A stretch of 5,170 bases of DNA from Armatimonadota bacterium (GTDB taxonomy: Bacteria; Sysuimicrobiota; Sysuimicrobiia; Sysuimicrobiales; JACQTN01), in assembly GCA_016210785.1 (NCBI GenBank), contig JACQTN010000585.1, positions 1 through 5,170 on the forward strand, read 5' to 3'. Each line of letters starts with the position of its first letter. Within the stretch, counting starts at the first letter, position 1. This document shows positions 1-5,170 of this stretch, piece by piece. The position numbers were made by a program, and so were the translations under genes. Under the pieces are notes generated by a model. That model had not been told where the DNA came from and made no database searches. It saw only the letters and a program-made list of their open reading frames with translations.

Positions 1-762
1 GCGCAGCAGCGTCCCCACCTGCTGGATGGCCGCTGGAATCTGGGTTTCGTTTAGCACCTGGACGTTGATGTTCTGCACCCGGATGCCGCCATCGGTGGCG
101 CGCTGGCCGCCCAGCCGGTAGTAGGCGGTGGTCAGGGGAATCATCGCCAGGTTGTCCTGGTTGCCGAAGCCCGTGCCGCCCTTGCTTGCCAGCACGCCAA
201 TCACCTGGAACTCCAACCCGCTAATCCGCACCGACTGGCCCACCGGGTTGCGGTAGCCGAACAAATCCTGGGACACCTGGGAACCCAGCACCACGACCAG
301 GGCATGGCTGTCCAGTTGCGCCTGGTTGATGAACTGGCCGGACTTGACGGTGAAGTTGCGCACCGCCGCGTATTCCGGGCTGACACCATACACCTGGGTG
401 GAGATGTTTACCCGTCCGGCCACTACCTGCCCGGACAGGCTAACTTCGGGGGCCACCGCCGCCACCGTTGGGGTGTAGAGGGAGTCGCGCAGCGCGTAGG
501 CGTCGGCCAGGCTGAGGGAGTTGGCGCTGCCCTGGCTTTGGCGCACGCCGCCCTGCTGGGTTGAGCCGGGGCGGACGAACAGCAAATTGGATCCCAAAGA
601 CTGAATGCGGGAAGTGATTTGCTGCTGGGTGCCCCTGCCGATGGACATGAGGGTAATCACGGCGGCCACGCCGATGACAATGCCCAGCAACGTCAACCCG
701 GCCCGCAGCTTGTTGGCGCTCAAGGACGACAGGGCGGTTTGCAAGACCAGCAAGGGCGTCAT
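1..762 (-). CDS. MacB/FtsX-type ABC transporter permease, 5' part (cut by left window edge)
   Basis: This is the first 254 codons of a permease of the MacB/FtsX family, whose members usually have about 400 residues; the frame is open to base 1. The start ATG (762-760) overlaps the TGA of the ATPase gene in an ATGA junction, which implies translational coupling. Residues 1-20 are a short cytoplasmic segment ending in the family-typical NKLRAGLTLLG. The first membrane helix spans about 22-40 (GLTLLGIVIGVAAVITLMSIG). From about residue 45 the sequence reads as the extracytoplasmic MacB_PCD domain, with typical stretches such as LGSNLLFVRPG, VYGVSPEY, GYRNPVGQSVRISG, FQVIGVLASKGGTGFGNQD and MIPLTTA. 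The three C-terminal helices lie beyond the window. MacB-type systems use ATP in the cytoplasm to drive extracytoplasmic work, such as export of macrolides, peptides or lipids. The substrate here is not predictable, and no MacA-like adaptor gene is visible. Confidence 0.93.
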   Translation of the reverse strand, partial: MTPLLVLQTALSSLSANKLRAGLTLLGIVIGVAAVITLMSIGRGTQQQITSRIQSLGSNLLFVRPGSTQQGGVRQSQGSANSLSLADAYALRDSLYTPTVAAVAPEVSLSGQVVAGRVNISTQVYGVSPEYAAVRNFTVKSGQFINQAQLDSHALVVVLGSQVSQDLFGYRNPVGQSVRISGLEFQVIGVLASKGGTGFGNQDNLAMIPLTTAYYRLGGQRATDGGIRVQNINVQVLNETQIPAAIQQVGTLLR

Positions 763-1502
763 GCGGCGGCTCCGGCGGGGGCGGCCCGCAGCGGCTCCCG
801 CACCGGCTGGTCGCTCACCACCACGCCGTCGCGCATGGCGATAATCCTGCCGGTGTGGGCGGCGATGTCCGCCTCGTGGGTGACGATGATGATGGTGATG
901 CCCTCCTCCCGGTTCAACCGTTGCAGGATGGCGATAATCTCCGTGCTGGATTGGGTGTCCAGGTTGCCGGTGGGTTCGTCGGCCAGTATCAGGGAGGGGT
1001 TTTTGACCAGGGCGCGGGCGATGCCCACCCGCTGCTGCTGGCCGCCCGAAAGCTGGTCGGCGCGGACGTGCGCCTTGTCCGCGATGTCCAGCTTGCGCAG
1101 CGCGGTGGCGGCGACGGCGCGGTCGTGGGGCGTGAACATCCCCAAGAGCACCCGCCAGGCGGGCACGTGCCCCACGCGGCCGGCCAGCACGTTGCGCAGC
1201 ACCGTGGAGCGCTTCACCAGGTTGAAGGTCTGGAAGATCATCCCCATCTGCGCGCGGATCTCGCGCAGGCGGGTGGTGGGCACGCGCGTGATGTTCTCCC
1301 CGTCGAACCACACTTCGCCGCTGGTAGGCTCCACCAGCCGGTTGATGGTGCGCAGCAGGGTGGACTTGCCCGCGCCGCTCAGCCCCACCACGGCCACGAA
1401 CTCGCCCCGCCGCACCTGCAGGGTGACGCCCCGCAGCGCGTCCACGCCGCCCGGGTAGCGGACGGCGACGTGCCGCAGCTCGATCTGGGGAGCGGGCGCC
1501 AT
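759..1502 (-). CDS. ABC transporter ATP-binding protein, apparent PhnC (N-terminal) / MacB-LolD (C-terminal) mosaic
   Basis: This is a 247-residue cytoplasmic nucleotide-binding subunit with all catalytic motifs: A-loop Y16, Walker A GLSGAGKST (40-48), Q-loop Q91, signature LSGGQQQ (151-157), Walker B LILADEP (171-177, E176 catalytic), D-loop GNLD (179-182) and switch H209. Residues 1-~160 resemble PhnC, the phosphonate importer ATPase: VAVVGLSGAGKSTLLRTINR, MIFQTFNLVKRSTVLRNVLA, GRVGHVPAWRVLLGMF and QLSGGQQQRVGIARAL. From about residue 165 (NPSLILADEPTGNLDTQSS, then IIVTHEADIAAHTGRI) it follows MacB/LolD and not PhnC, which normally has ADEP-(V/I)-ASLDP and a LHQ switch. The TGA overlaps the MacB permease start, so the expected partner is that exporter. 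The start ATG has only a weak Shine-Dalgarno sequence but abuts the TAG of a 23-codon ORF with a strong one, so re-initiation is plausible. No alternative start was found. The ATPase call is certain; the mosaic origin is inferred from remembered family sequences. Confidence 0.93.
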   Translation of the reverse strand: MAPAPQIELRHVAVRYPGGVDALRGVTLQVRRGEFVAVVGLSGAGKSTLLRTINRLVEPTSGEVWFDGENITRVPTTRLREIRAQMGMIFQTFNLVKRSTVLRNVLAGRVGHVPAWRVLLGMFTPHDRAVAATALRKLDIADKAHVRADQLSGGQQQRVGIARALVKNPSLILADEPTGNLDTQSSTEIIAILQRLNREEGITIIIVTHEADIAAHTGRIIAMRDGVVVSDQPVREPLRAAPAGAAA

Positions 1503-1574
1503 CTAGATCTTAATCTTGTCCCGCAGGCGCGCCATGGTGGTCCTGAGCGTGGTCGAAGGACGCGGATGCCGCAT
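1503..1574 (-). CDS. Possible 23-residue leader or relic ORF with a strong Shine-Dalgarno
   Basis: The ATG at 1574-1572 is preceded by AGGAGGGAG with seven bases between AGGAGG and the ATG, the best ribosome site in the window. The frame encodes 23 residues, starting MRHPRPST, containing an internal MARLRDKIKI and ending at TAG 1505-1503. That stop directly touches the ATG of the ATPase gene (1502). Its middle residues (roughly PSTTLRTT) come from the dispersed repeat at 1540-1561, so this is unlikely to be an ancient conserved protein. It may be a leader whose translation feeds ribosomes to the ATPase start, or the surviving 5' end of a lost gene whose RBS remains. No function can be assigned. 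Confidence 0.4.
   Translation of the reverse strand: MRHPRPSTTLRTTMARLRDKIKI
1540..1561. repeat. One copy of a dispersed short palindromic repeat (SVVEG / FDHAQD type)
   Basis: The plus strand carries the core CCTGAGCGTGGTCGAAGG, flanked by G-T on the left and A-C on the right. The outer five bases (GTCCT / AGGAC) are inverted repeats. I recognise this as a 20-odd-base element scattered in many copies through some bacterial genomes, notably Chloroflexota and other high-GC environmental taxa. When translated it gives strings such as LSVVEG or TTLRT. Only one copy lies in this window, so its repeat status rests on recognition and not on a second copy seen here. It lies inside the 23-codon ORF and about 40 bases upstream of the mosaic ATPase gene. 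Confidence 0.6.
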
Positions 1575-1581
1575 GAATCTC

Positions 1582-1587
1582 CCTCCT
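1582..1587 (-). promoter_or_regulatory. Consensus Shine-Dalgarno AGGAGG ahead of the 23-codon ORF
   Basis: The minus strand reads AGGAGGGAGATTCATG, with AGGAGG at 1587-1582 and the ATG at 1574. The match and spacing are ideal. It is about 80 bases too far upstream to serve the ATPase ATG at 1502 directly, so it must act on the small ORF or through coupling from it. Confidence 0.65.
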
Positions 1588-1717
1588 GTGCAGTCCCGTC
1601 TTCCGATCGTGCCGCGCGAGGCTCTGCGCGCTACGCCCGGTACCGCGCAGGTCCGGCGGCCTGTTTGCCGCGGCGATTGCCGCTCGCTTTGTGGTGATCC
1701 CAGATTGTGTGGCCATG

Positions 1718-1749
1718 CCCCCCTCTGCCCACGGCGGGGAGAAGGGGGG
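1718..1749. terminator. Strong GC hairpin without a U-tract; possible terminator or degenerate palindromic repeat
   Basis: On the plus strand, CCCCCC (1718-1723) pairs with GGGGGG (1744-1749). The stem extends inward through T-A, a bulged A, C-G and T-A, then after one G-G mismatch CCC (1728-1730) pairs with GGG (1736-1738) around a five-base loop. It lies about 55 bases after the livGF-type stop codon, where a terminator would be expected. No T-run follows on either strand, so it is not a classic intrinsic terminator. It also resembles the CCCTCTCCC-type palindromes scattered through many high-GC genomes. The hairpin is clear in the sequence; its role is inferred. Confidence 0.4.
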
Positions 1750-1767
1750 ACGATTAGTGTGCTGGCG

Positions 1768-1798
1768 CCGGCGGCCACATGTGCGCAATTTTCGCCGG
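1768..1798. repeat. Six-base inverted repeat just past the LivG-LivF stop
   Basis: CCGGCG (1768-1773) and CGCCGG (1793-1798) could form a stem with a 19-base loop that contains the palindrome CACATGTG (1776-1783). It starts a few bases beyond the stop codon at 1806-1804. A stem this short in GC-rich DNA may be chance. With the hairpin at 1718-1749 it could form a tandem 3'-end structure for the liv transcript. Confidence 0.25.
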
Positions 1799-1803
1799 TT
1801 GAT

Positions 1804-3351
1804 TCAGGTGATGCCCAGGTAGGCCTTGCGCACCATCTCGTTCTGGCGCAGATTCTCGGCGGAATCGCTCAAGACCACCTGCCCGGTCTGCAGCACGTAT
1901 CCCCGGTCGGCCACCTGCAGGGCGATGCGGGCGTTCTGCTCGACCAGGAGAATGGTGGTCCCGCCGGCGTGAAGCTCTCTGATAGCCTGGAAGATGCTGT
2001 CCACCAGCACCGGGGCCAGCCCCATGGACGGCTCGTCCAGCAGCAAGACGCGGGGCCGGGCCATCAGCCCCCGGCCGATGGCAAGCATCTGCTGCTCACC
2101 TCCGCTGAGCGTGCCCGCCACCTGATCCCGCCGCTCCTCCAGGCGGGAGAAGAGCGCGAACACCCGGCGCAGGTCTTCGTTGAGGCCGTCGGCACCTCGG
2201 CGAGCGTGGGCACCGATCCGCAAATTCTCCAACACCGTCAGCTGGGAGAACACCCTCCGCCCTTCGGGGACCTGCACCACGCCCCTGGCCACGATGTCGT
2301 GGGGCGGGCAGCCGACCAGATCTTCGCCGGCCAGCCGCACGCGGCCCTGCCGGGGCCGAATCAGCCCGCTGATGGAGTTGAGCGTCGTGCTCTTGCCCGC
2401 GCCATTGGCACCGATCAGCGTGACCACCTCGCCGTCACCCACCGTGAGCGAGACTCCCTTGAGCGCGTGGATGTGACCGTAGTACGCGTGAATATCTTCG
2501 ACTTCCAGCATCGTCCCCCCGGCGCGCGGCGTCACCCTCTGTGGTCCCGCCTCCGGTTGCCGGGTCACCAGCCCGGCCGCCTCCGCGGCGCTCCCCCGAC
2601 CGAGATATGCCTCGATGACCCGCTGGTCGTTCTGGACCTGCTGCGGTGTCCCCTCCGCGATCTTCTCGCCGTAGTCCAGCACCGTCACCACGTCCGAGAT
2701 GCCCATCACCACGCGCATCTGGTGCTCGATGAGCACGATGGTGATCCCCAGTTCGTCCCGCAGGCGCCGGATGAAGGCCATCATCTCCGCGGTCTCGGCC
2801 GGGTTCATGCCCGCGGTCGGCTCATCCAGCAGCAACAGCGTGGGACGGCTGGCAAGGGCCCGCGCAATCTCCAGACGGCGCTGCTCCCCGTAAGGCAGAT
2901 TCCTGGCCAGGAAGTCACCTTTGCCCCTCAGACCGACGAAGCGCAGCAGCCGGAGGGCCTCCTCGTGCGCCACCCGCTCCTCCCGCACCGTGCCGGGGGT
3001 CCGCAGCACCGCCCCGGTCCAGCCCGACCGCAGATGCGGGTGCTCGCCCACAAGGATGTTCTCCAGGGCGGTCATGTTGCCGAACAGCCGGATGTTCTGA
3101 TACGTCCGCGAGATCCCGAGCTGCGTGACCTGATCCGGCGTGAGCCCGGTAATCGGCTTGCCCTGAAAGAATATCTGCCCCTCCTCGGGCTGAGAGAACC
3201 CCGTCACGCAGTTGAAGAACGTGGTCTTGCCTGCCCCGTTGGGTCCGATGATGCTGTGAATGGCGTGCTCTTCCACGTCCAGGTCGAGCTGGTTCACGGC
3301 CACGAGCCCGCCGAAGCGCTTGGTCGCACTGCGCGCCGTGAGGATGGCCAT
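1804..3351 (-). CDS. Fused LivG-LivF branched-chain amino acid ABC transporter ATPase
   Basis: This 515-residue cytoplasmic protein carries two complete nucleotide-binding domains in one uninterrupted frame; LivG and LivF are normally separate proteins of about 235-260 residues. The LivG half (about 3-250) has A-loop F13, Walker A GPNGAGKT (36-43), SRTYQNIRLF (81-90), the LivG-style signature LPYGEQRR (152-159), Walker B LLLLDEP (172-178) and switch H210 (LIEHQ). A linker of about 30 residues rich in A, G, P and R follows (251-280). The LivF half starts at M281 (MLEVEDIHAYYG), with Walker A GANGAGKS (314-321), VPEGRRVFSQLTVLENL (361-377), LSGGEQ (415-420), Walker B LLLDEP (436-441) and LVEQN at the switch; Q472 replaces His, as is usual in LivF. 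The start at 3351 is chosen because GGAGAAGG precedes it by five bases, one base after the livM stop; the in-frame ATG at 3378 lies inside livM. It would power LivH/LivM-type uptake. Confidence 0.93.
   Translation of the reverse strand: MAILTARSATKRFGGLVAVNQLDLDVEEHAIHSIIGPNGAGKTTFFNCVTGFSQPEEGQIFFQGKPITGLTPDQVTQLGISRTYQNIRLFGNMTALENILVGEHPHLRSGWTGAVLRTPGTVREERVAHEEALRLLRFVGLRGKGDFLARNLPYGEQRRLEIARALASRPTLLLLDEPTAGMNPAETAEMMAFIRRLRDELGITIVLIEHQMRVVMGISDVVTVLDYGEKIAEGTPQQVQNDQRVIEAYLGRGSAAEAAGLVTRQPEAGPQRVTPRAGGTMLEVEDIHAYYGHIHALKGVSLTVGDGEVVTLIGANGAGKSTTLNSISGLIRPRQGRVRLAGEDLVGCPPHDIVARGVVQVPEGRRVFSQLTVLENLRIGAHARRGADGLNEDLRRVFALFSRLEERRDQVAGTLSGGEQQMLAIGRGLMARPRVLLLDEPSMGLAPVLVDSIFQAIRELHAGGTTILLVEQNARIALQVADRGYVLQTGQVVLSDSAENLRQNEMVRKAYLGIT
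2509..2520 (-). promoter_or_regulatory. Possible internal start for a separate LivF product
   Basis: The ATG at 2511-2509 is codon 281 of the fused ATPase, exactly where a stand-alone LivF (MLEVEDIHAYYG) would begin. It is preceded by GGGGGGACG, a G-rich run only three bases from the ATG, which is a poor but conceivable ribosome site. It may be a relic of the pre-fusion gene start or may still give some free LivF. Confidence 0.25.
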
Positions 3352-3352
3352 G

Positions 3353-5062
3353 CTATCCTTCTCCGGGCTGGTTCGCACCTGCCACCGCGGCTGGCTCCCG
3401 CGAGGGCACCTCTCCGCCGGCTGTGTGCAGCTCGCGCTGCAGCACCGCGGCGGGCAACAGTCCCTCTGGTCGCAGCTGCATCGTCACCACCAGCGCCGCG
3501 CCGTACACCAGGAACCGGTAGTCGGCAAACTCACGAAGCAGCTCGGGCAGCCCTATCAGAACCAGCGAGCCCAGCACCACGCCGGGCATGCTCCCCATGC
3601 CGCCCACGATGATCAAGGACAGGACGTTGATGGAGATGAGAAACTGGAAACTGTGGGGGAACACCGACCCGATCATCACGGCGAAGATCGCTCCGCTGAG
3701 ACCGCCGAAGGTGGCGCCGATGCCAAAGGCCAGCAGCTTGACGTTCACCAGGTTGATCCCCATGGCCTCGGCCACGTCTTCATCCTCACGCATGGCCATC
3801 CACGCCCGGCCCAGCCGCGAGTCACGGAGCCGCAAGGCCACGAACACCACCAGGGCGCAGCTCACCAGCGTGATGTAGAAGAGTTGCTCCGGTCCCGCAA
3901 ACTCAAACCCGCCGATGGTGGGTTTGGGGATGCTCAGCACCCCCTGCGAGCCTCCCAGCCACGGCCGGAGGAAGTCGGACAGCACCAGCAGCCGGATGAT
4001 CTCGCCGAACCCCAGGGTGACGATGGCGAGATAGTCGCCACGGATCTTCAACACCGGGATGCCCAGGAAGACGCCGGCGATCATGGAGACCACCATCGCG
4101 ATGGGCACCGCGGTCCAGAACGAGAGATGGAGGATGCCGTGCTGCCCGGTGGAAGTCAGCAGGCCGACCGCGTAGGCGCCAATGGCGAAGAAGGCCACGT
4201 AGCCCAGGTCGAGCAGACCGGCGAAACCCACCACGACGTTCAGCCCCAGCCCCAGCAGGGCAAAGAGGCCCACCAGGACCATGACCTGGGAGAGAAACGG
4301 CCCGGTCAATACAGGCACCATCAGCAACGCCCCCACACCAGCGCCCAGAGCAAGGAGGCGCAACCCGCGCTGCTGAGAGGCCGGCCGCGCCGCAAACCAC
4401 TGCCGGGAGGCCGCCCCGCGGCGCGCCCACAGGGTGCTGGCGGTCCACGCCACGAGGAAGACGACCATCGCGCCTCTGGACGACAGGCCGTCGGGGTCGA
4501 ACAGCGCCTCCCGAAGTGCCGAGCGGATTCCCTCGGTGCCCAGCATGATCTGCAGCAGTTCCTGGAACAGGCCGACACCCAGCACCCACGCCACACCCGC
4601 GAGGATCGGCCGGCGCGCCGGGCCTGCCAGCACGGTGGCGGCGGTACCGATGGCTCCCACCACCGCCCCGGCCAGCAGGGGAAGATACCACCCCGCGAGG
4701 CCTCGACCGAAGGAGAGCAGCAGAAAGAGCTCCGGGGAGGCGCTGACCAACATGGGGCGCAGGTTGACGAGACCGCCAACCACCACCAGCACGCTCACCG
4801 CTGCCCCGGCCAGGAGCCCGGCCAGGACGCCCCTCAACAGGGCGGGCGCCAGGCTTGCGCCAGCCTGCTGCTGCGCAGCCTGGTATCCTGCGCCCAGCCC
4901 CGCCAGAACCAGCAGGGCCAGCCCCAGGGACACGACGCCGACGATGACCTGGCGCGCCGCGAACGCCTCCACCAGGCCGACCAGGGCGAGGAAGACGGCC
5001 ACCCCGCCCCAGACCAGGCCTGCGCGCAGGGCGTTGCCCCATCGCTCTCGCTCAGCGCTCAT
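3353..5062 (-). CDS. livM: LivM-type branched-chain amino acid ABC transporter permease with a large N-terminal membrane extension
   Basis: This is a 569-residue integral membrane protein, longer than typical LivM (about 300-425). The conserved LivM core occupies about 255-535: LGLNVVVGFAGLLDLGYVAF (272-291), IGAYAVGLL, KIRGDYLAIVTLGFGEIIRL (339-358), the cytoplasmic coupling segment GRAWMAMREDEDVAEAMGIN (418-437), and INVLSLIIVGGMGSMPGVVL (478-497) followed by LPELLR and the RPEGL end motif. It is followed by a hydrophilic tail of about 30 residues. The first ~250 residues hold roughly seven further hydrophobic stretches (near 13-32, 37-59, 74-98, 124-146, 152-173, 197-213 and 234-253) with no motif I recognise. 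The ATG at 5062 is chosen for GGAAGGAG five bases upstream; the ATG at 5119 has no comparable site, and the frame stays open to the window edge. With LivH it would form the channel for branched-chain amino acids, amides or urea; substrate specificity cannot be read from LivM. Confidence 0.92.
   Translation of the reverse strand: MSAERERWGNALRAGLVWGGVAVFLALVGLVEAFAARQVIVGVVSLGLALLVLAGLGAGYQAAQQQAGASLAPALLRGVLAGLLAGAAVSVLVVVGGLVNLRPMLVSASPELFLLLSFGRGLAGWYLPLLAGAVVGAIGTAATVLAGPARRPILAGVAWVLGVGLFQELLQIMLGTEGIRSALREALFDPDGLSSRGAMVVFLVAWTASTLWARRGAASRQWFAARPASQQRGLRLLALGAGVGALLMVPVLTGPFLSQVMVLVGLFALLGLGLNVVVGFAGLLDLGYVAFFAIGAYAVGLLTSTGQHGILHLSFWTAVPIAMVVSMIAGVFLGIPVLKIRGDYLAIVTLGFGEIIRLLVLSDFLRPWLGGSQGVLSIPKPTIGGFEFAGPEQLFYITLVSCALVVFVALRLRDSRLGRAWMAMREDEDVAEAMGINLVNVKLLAFGIGATFGGLSGAIFAVMIGSVFPHSFQFLISINVLSLIIVGGMGSMPGVVLGSLVLIGLPELLREFADYRFLVYGAALVVTMQLRPEGLLPAAVLQRELHTAGGEVPSREPAAVAGANQPGEG
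3357..3364 (-). promoter_or_regulatory. Ribosome binding site that decides the LivG-LivF start
   Basis: GGAGAAGG (3364-3357) lies inside the last codons of the livM gene, five bases before the ATG at 3351. It favours the 515-residue product over the 524-residue version starting at 3378, and it supports coupled translation across the TAG-C-ATG junction. Confidence 0.75.
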
Positions 5063-5170
5063 CGCGACTCCTTCCGCCAGGCGCTGGCAGCGCGTCTCGG
5101 AAATCCGCATTGCGTCCATGCGCAGGGCCGGCTTCCCACGATGTGTCGGTATCGGTGCTGCGAGTTGAAC
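5059..5170 (-). other. Upstream edge; possible tail of an unidentified preceding gene
   Basis: One minus-strand frame is open from the window edge and ends at TGA 5061-5059, overlapping the LivM start as ATGA, the arrangement expected for a preceding operon gene. Its roughly 36 residues (Arg-rich, ending AWRKESR) do not match the LivH C-terminus I would expect. The other two minus-strand frames are also open here, so openness is weak evidence. The stretch may be a gene tail or plain leader DNA; I see no promoter or RNA gene in it. Confidence 0.2.
5068..5075 (-). promoter_or_regulatory. Ribosome binding site that decides the LivM start
   Basis: GGAAGGAG (5075-5068) with a five-base spacer precedes the ATG at 5062. 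It argues for a 569-residue LivM and against the 588-residue form that begins at 5119. Confidence 0.75.

Larger units (their letters stand above)
1575..1803. other. Intergenic region between the liv segment and the MacB-type module
   Basis: No convincing gene occupies this stretch: the open frames crossing it have no recognisable protein content. It contains two inverted repeats (1718-1749 and 1768-1798) and the Shine-Dalgarno of the small ORF. The second ABC module should need its own promoter here, but I found no clear -35/-10 pair on the minus strand. An ACTAAT near 1755 is a possible -10 element, but it has no well-spaced -35 partner. Confidence 0.6.

Noticed and set aside
759..1502. Naming the ATPase phnC and predicting phosphonate uptake
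   Set aside because: The C-terminal third is not PhnC-like, no PhnD or PhnE is present, and the ATGA-coupled neighbour is a MacB-type permease.
1501..1508. The palindrome ATCTAGAT at the ATPase start codon as a regulatory or engineered site
   Set aside because: Eight bases are too few to support an operator, and nothing around it suggests vector sequence. The overlap of a TAG stop with the ATG explains much of it.
855..1697. A plus-strand open frame of about 280 codons opposite the mosaic ATPase
   Set aside because: It has no domain and a skewed composition, and the opposite strand carries every ABC ATPase motif. It is an antisense shadow.
3352..3378. An earlier start for the LivG-LivF protein at 3378
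   Set aside because: It adds nine residues that are not family-like, lies inside livM, and has no good ribosome site; the ATG at 3351 has GGAGAAGG at ideal spacing.
1516..3612. A plus-strand open frame of about 698 codons running antisense to the LivG-LivF gene
   Set aside because: Its translation is low-complexity and rich in Arg, His, Pro and Gln with no recognisable domain. It mirrors a certain ABC ATPase on the other strand, and long antisense frames are common in GC-rich genes.
3903..5042. A minus-strand open frame of about 379 codons overlapping LivM in another frame
   Set aside because: The translation is a Gly/Arg/Pro-rich string without membrane segments or motifs, while the overlapping LivM frame has clear family sequence.
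5063..5119. An earlier start for LivM at 5119
   Set aside because: The added 19 residues are polar and non-conserved in appearance, and a much better Shine-Dalgarno sits before the ATG at 5062.
1..5170. CRISPR array, tRNA, rRNA, transposase or phage genes
   Set aside because: I saw no regularly spaced direct repeats, no cloverleaf-like or rRNA-like stretch and no recombinase or phage motifs; all convincing coding capacity is ABC transporter components.

Overview
The window is a high-GC stretch in which every supported gene lies on the minus strand and belongs to an ABC transporter. By hand count, sampled 60-base lines run from about 58 to 80% GC. No taxonomic marker is present. The GC content, an unusually long LivM permease, a LivG-LivF fusion and a dispersed repeat with core CCTGAGCGTGGTCGAAGG together suggest Chloroflexota or a similar high-GC environmental bacterium. 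That placement is inference.

Reading in the direction of transcription (right to left): 5170-5063 is an unassigned upstream edge. A 569-residue LivM-type permease follows at 5062-3353. One base after its stop begins a 515-residue protein (3351-1804) that carries a complete LivG ATPase and a complete LivF ATPase in one chain. These two genes form a tightly packed operon segment for branched-chain amino acid or amide uptake. LivH and the substrate-binding protein LivK/LivJ are not in the window and would be expected outside it, most likely upstream of 5170.

A 301-base gap (1803-1503) holds a strong GC hairpin, a weaker inverted repeat, a near-perfect Shine-Dalgarno sequence serving a 23-codon ORF, and one copy of the dispersed palindromic repeat inside that ORF. 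The ORF's stop codon touches the start of the next gene.

A second ABC module follows: an ATPase (1502-759) overlapping by ATGA a MacB/FtsX-type permease that runs off the left edge (762-1). This ATPase is the most unusual object here. Its first ~150-165 residues read as PhnC, the phosphonate importer ATPase. Its last ~80 residues read as MacB/LolD, the exporter/lipoprotein-type ATPase that belongs with the downstream permease. GC falls from about 72% to about 59% across the join. It is either a natural domain-swap ATPase or a chimeric assembly, and the window alone cannot decide between them.
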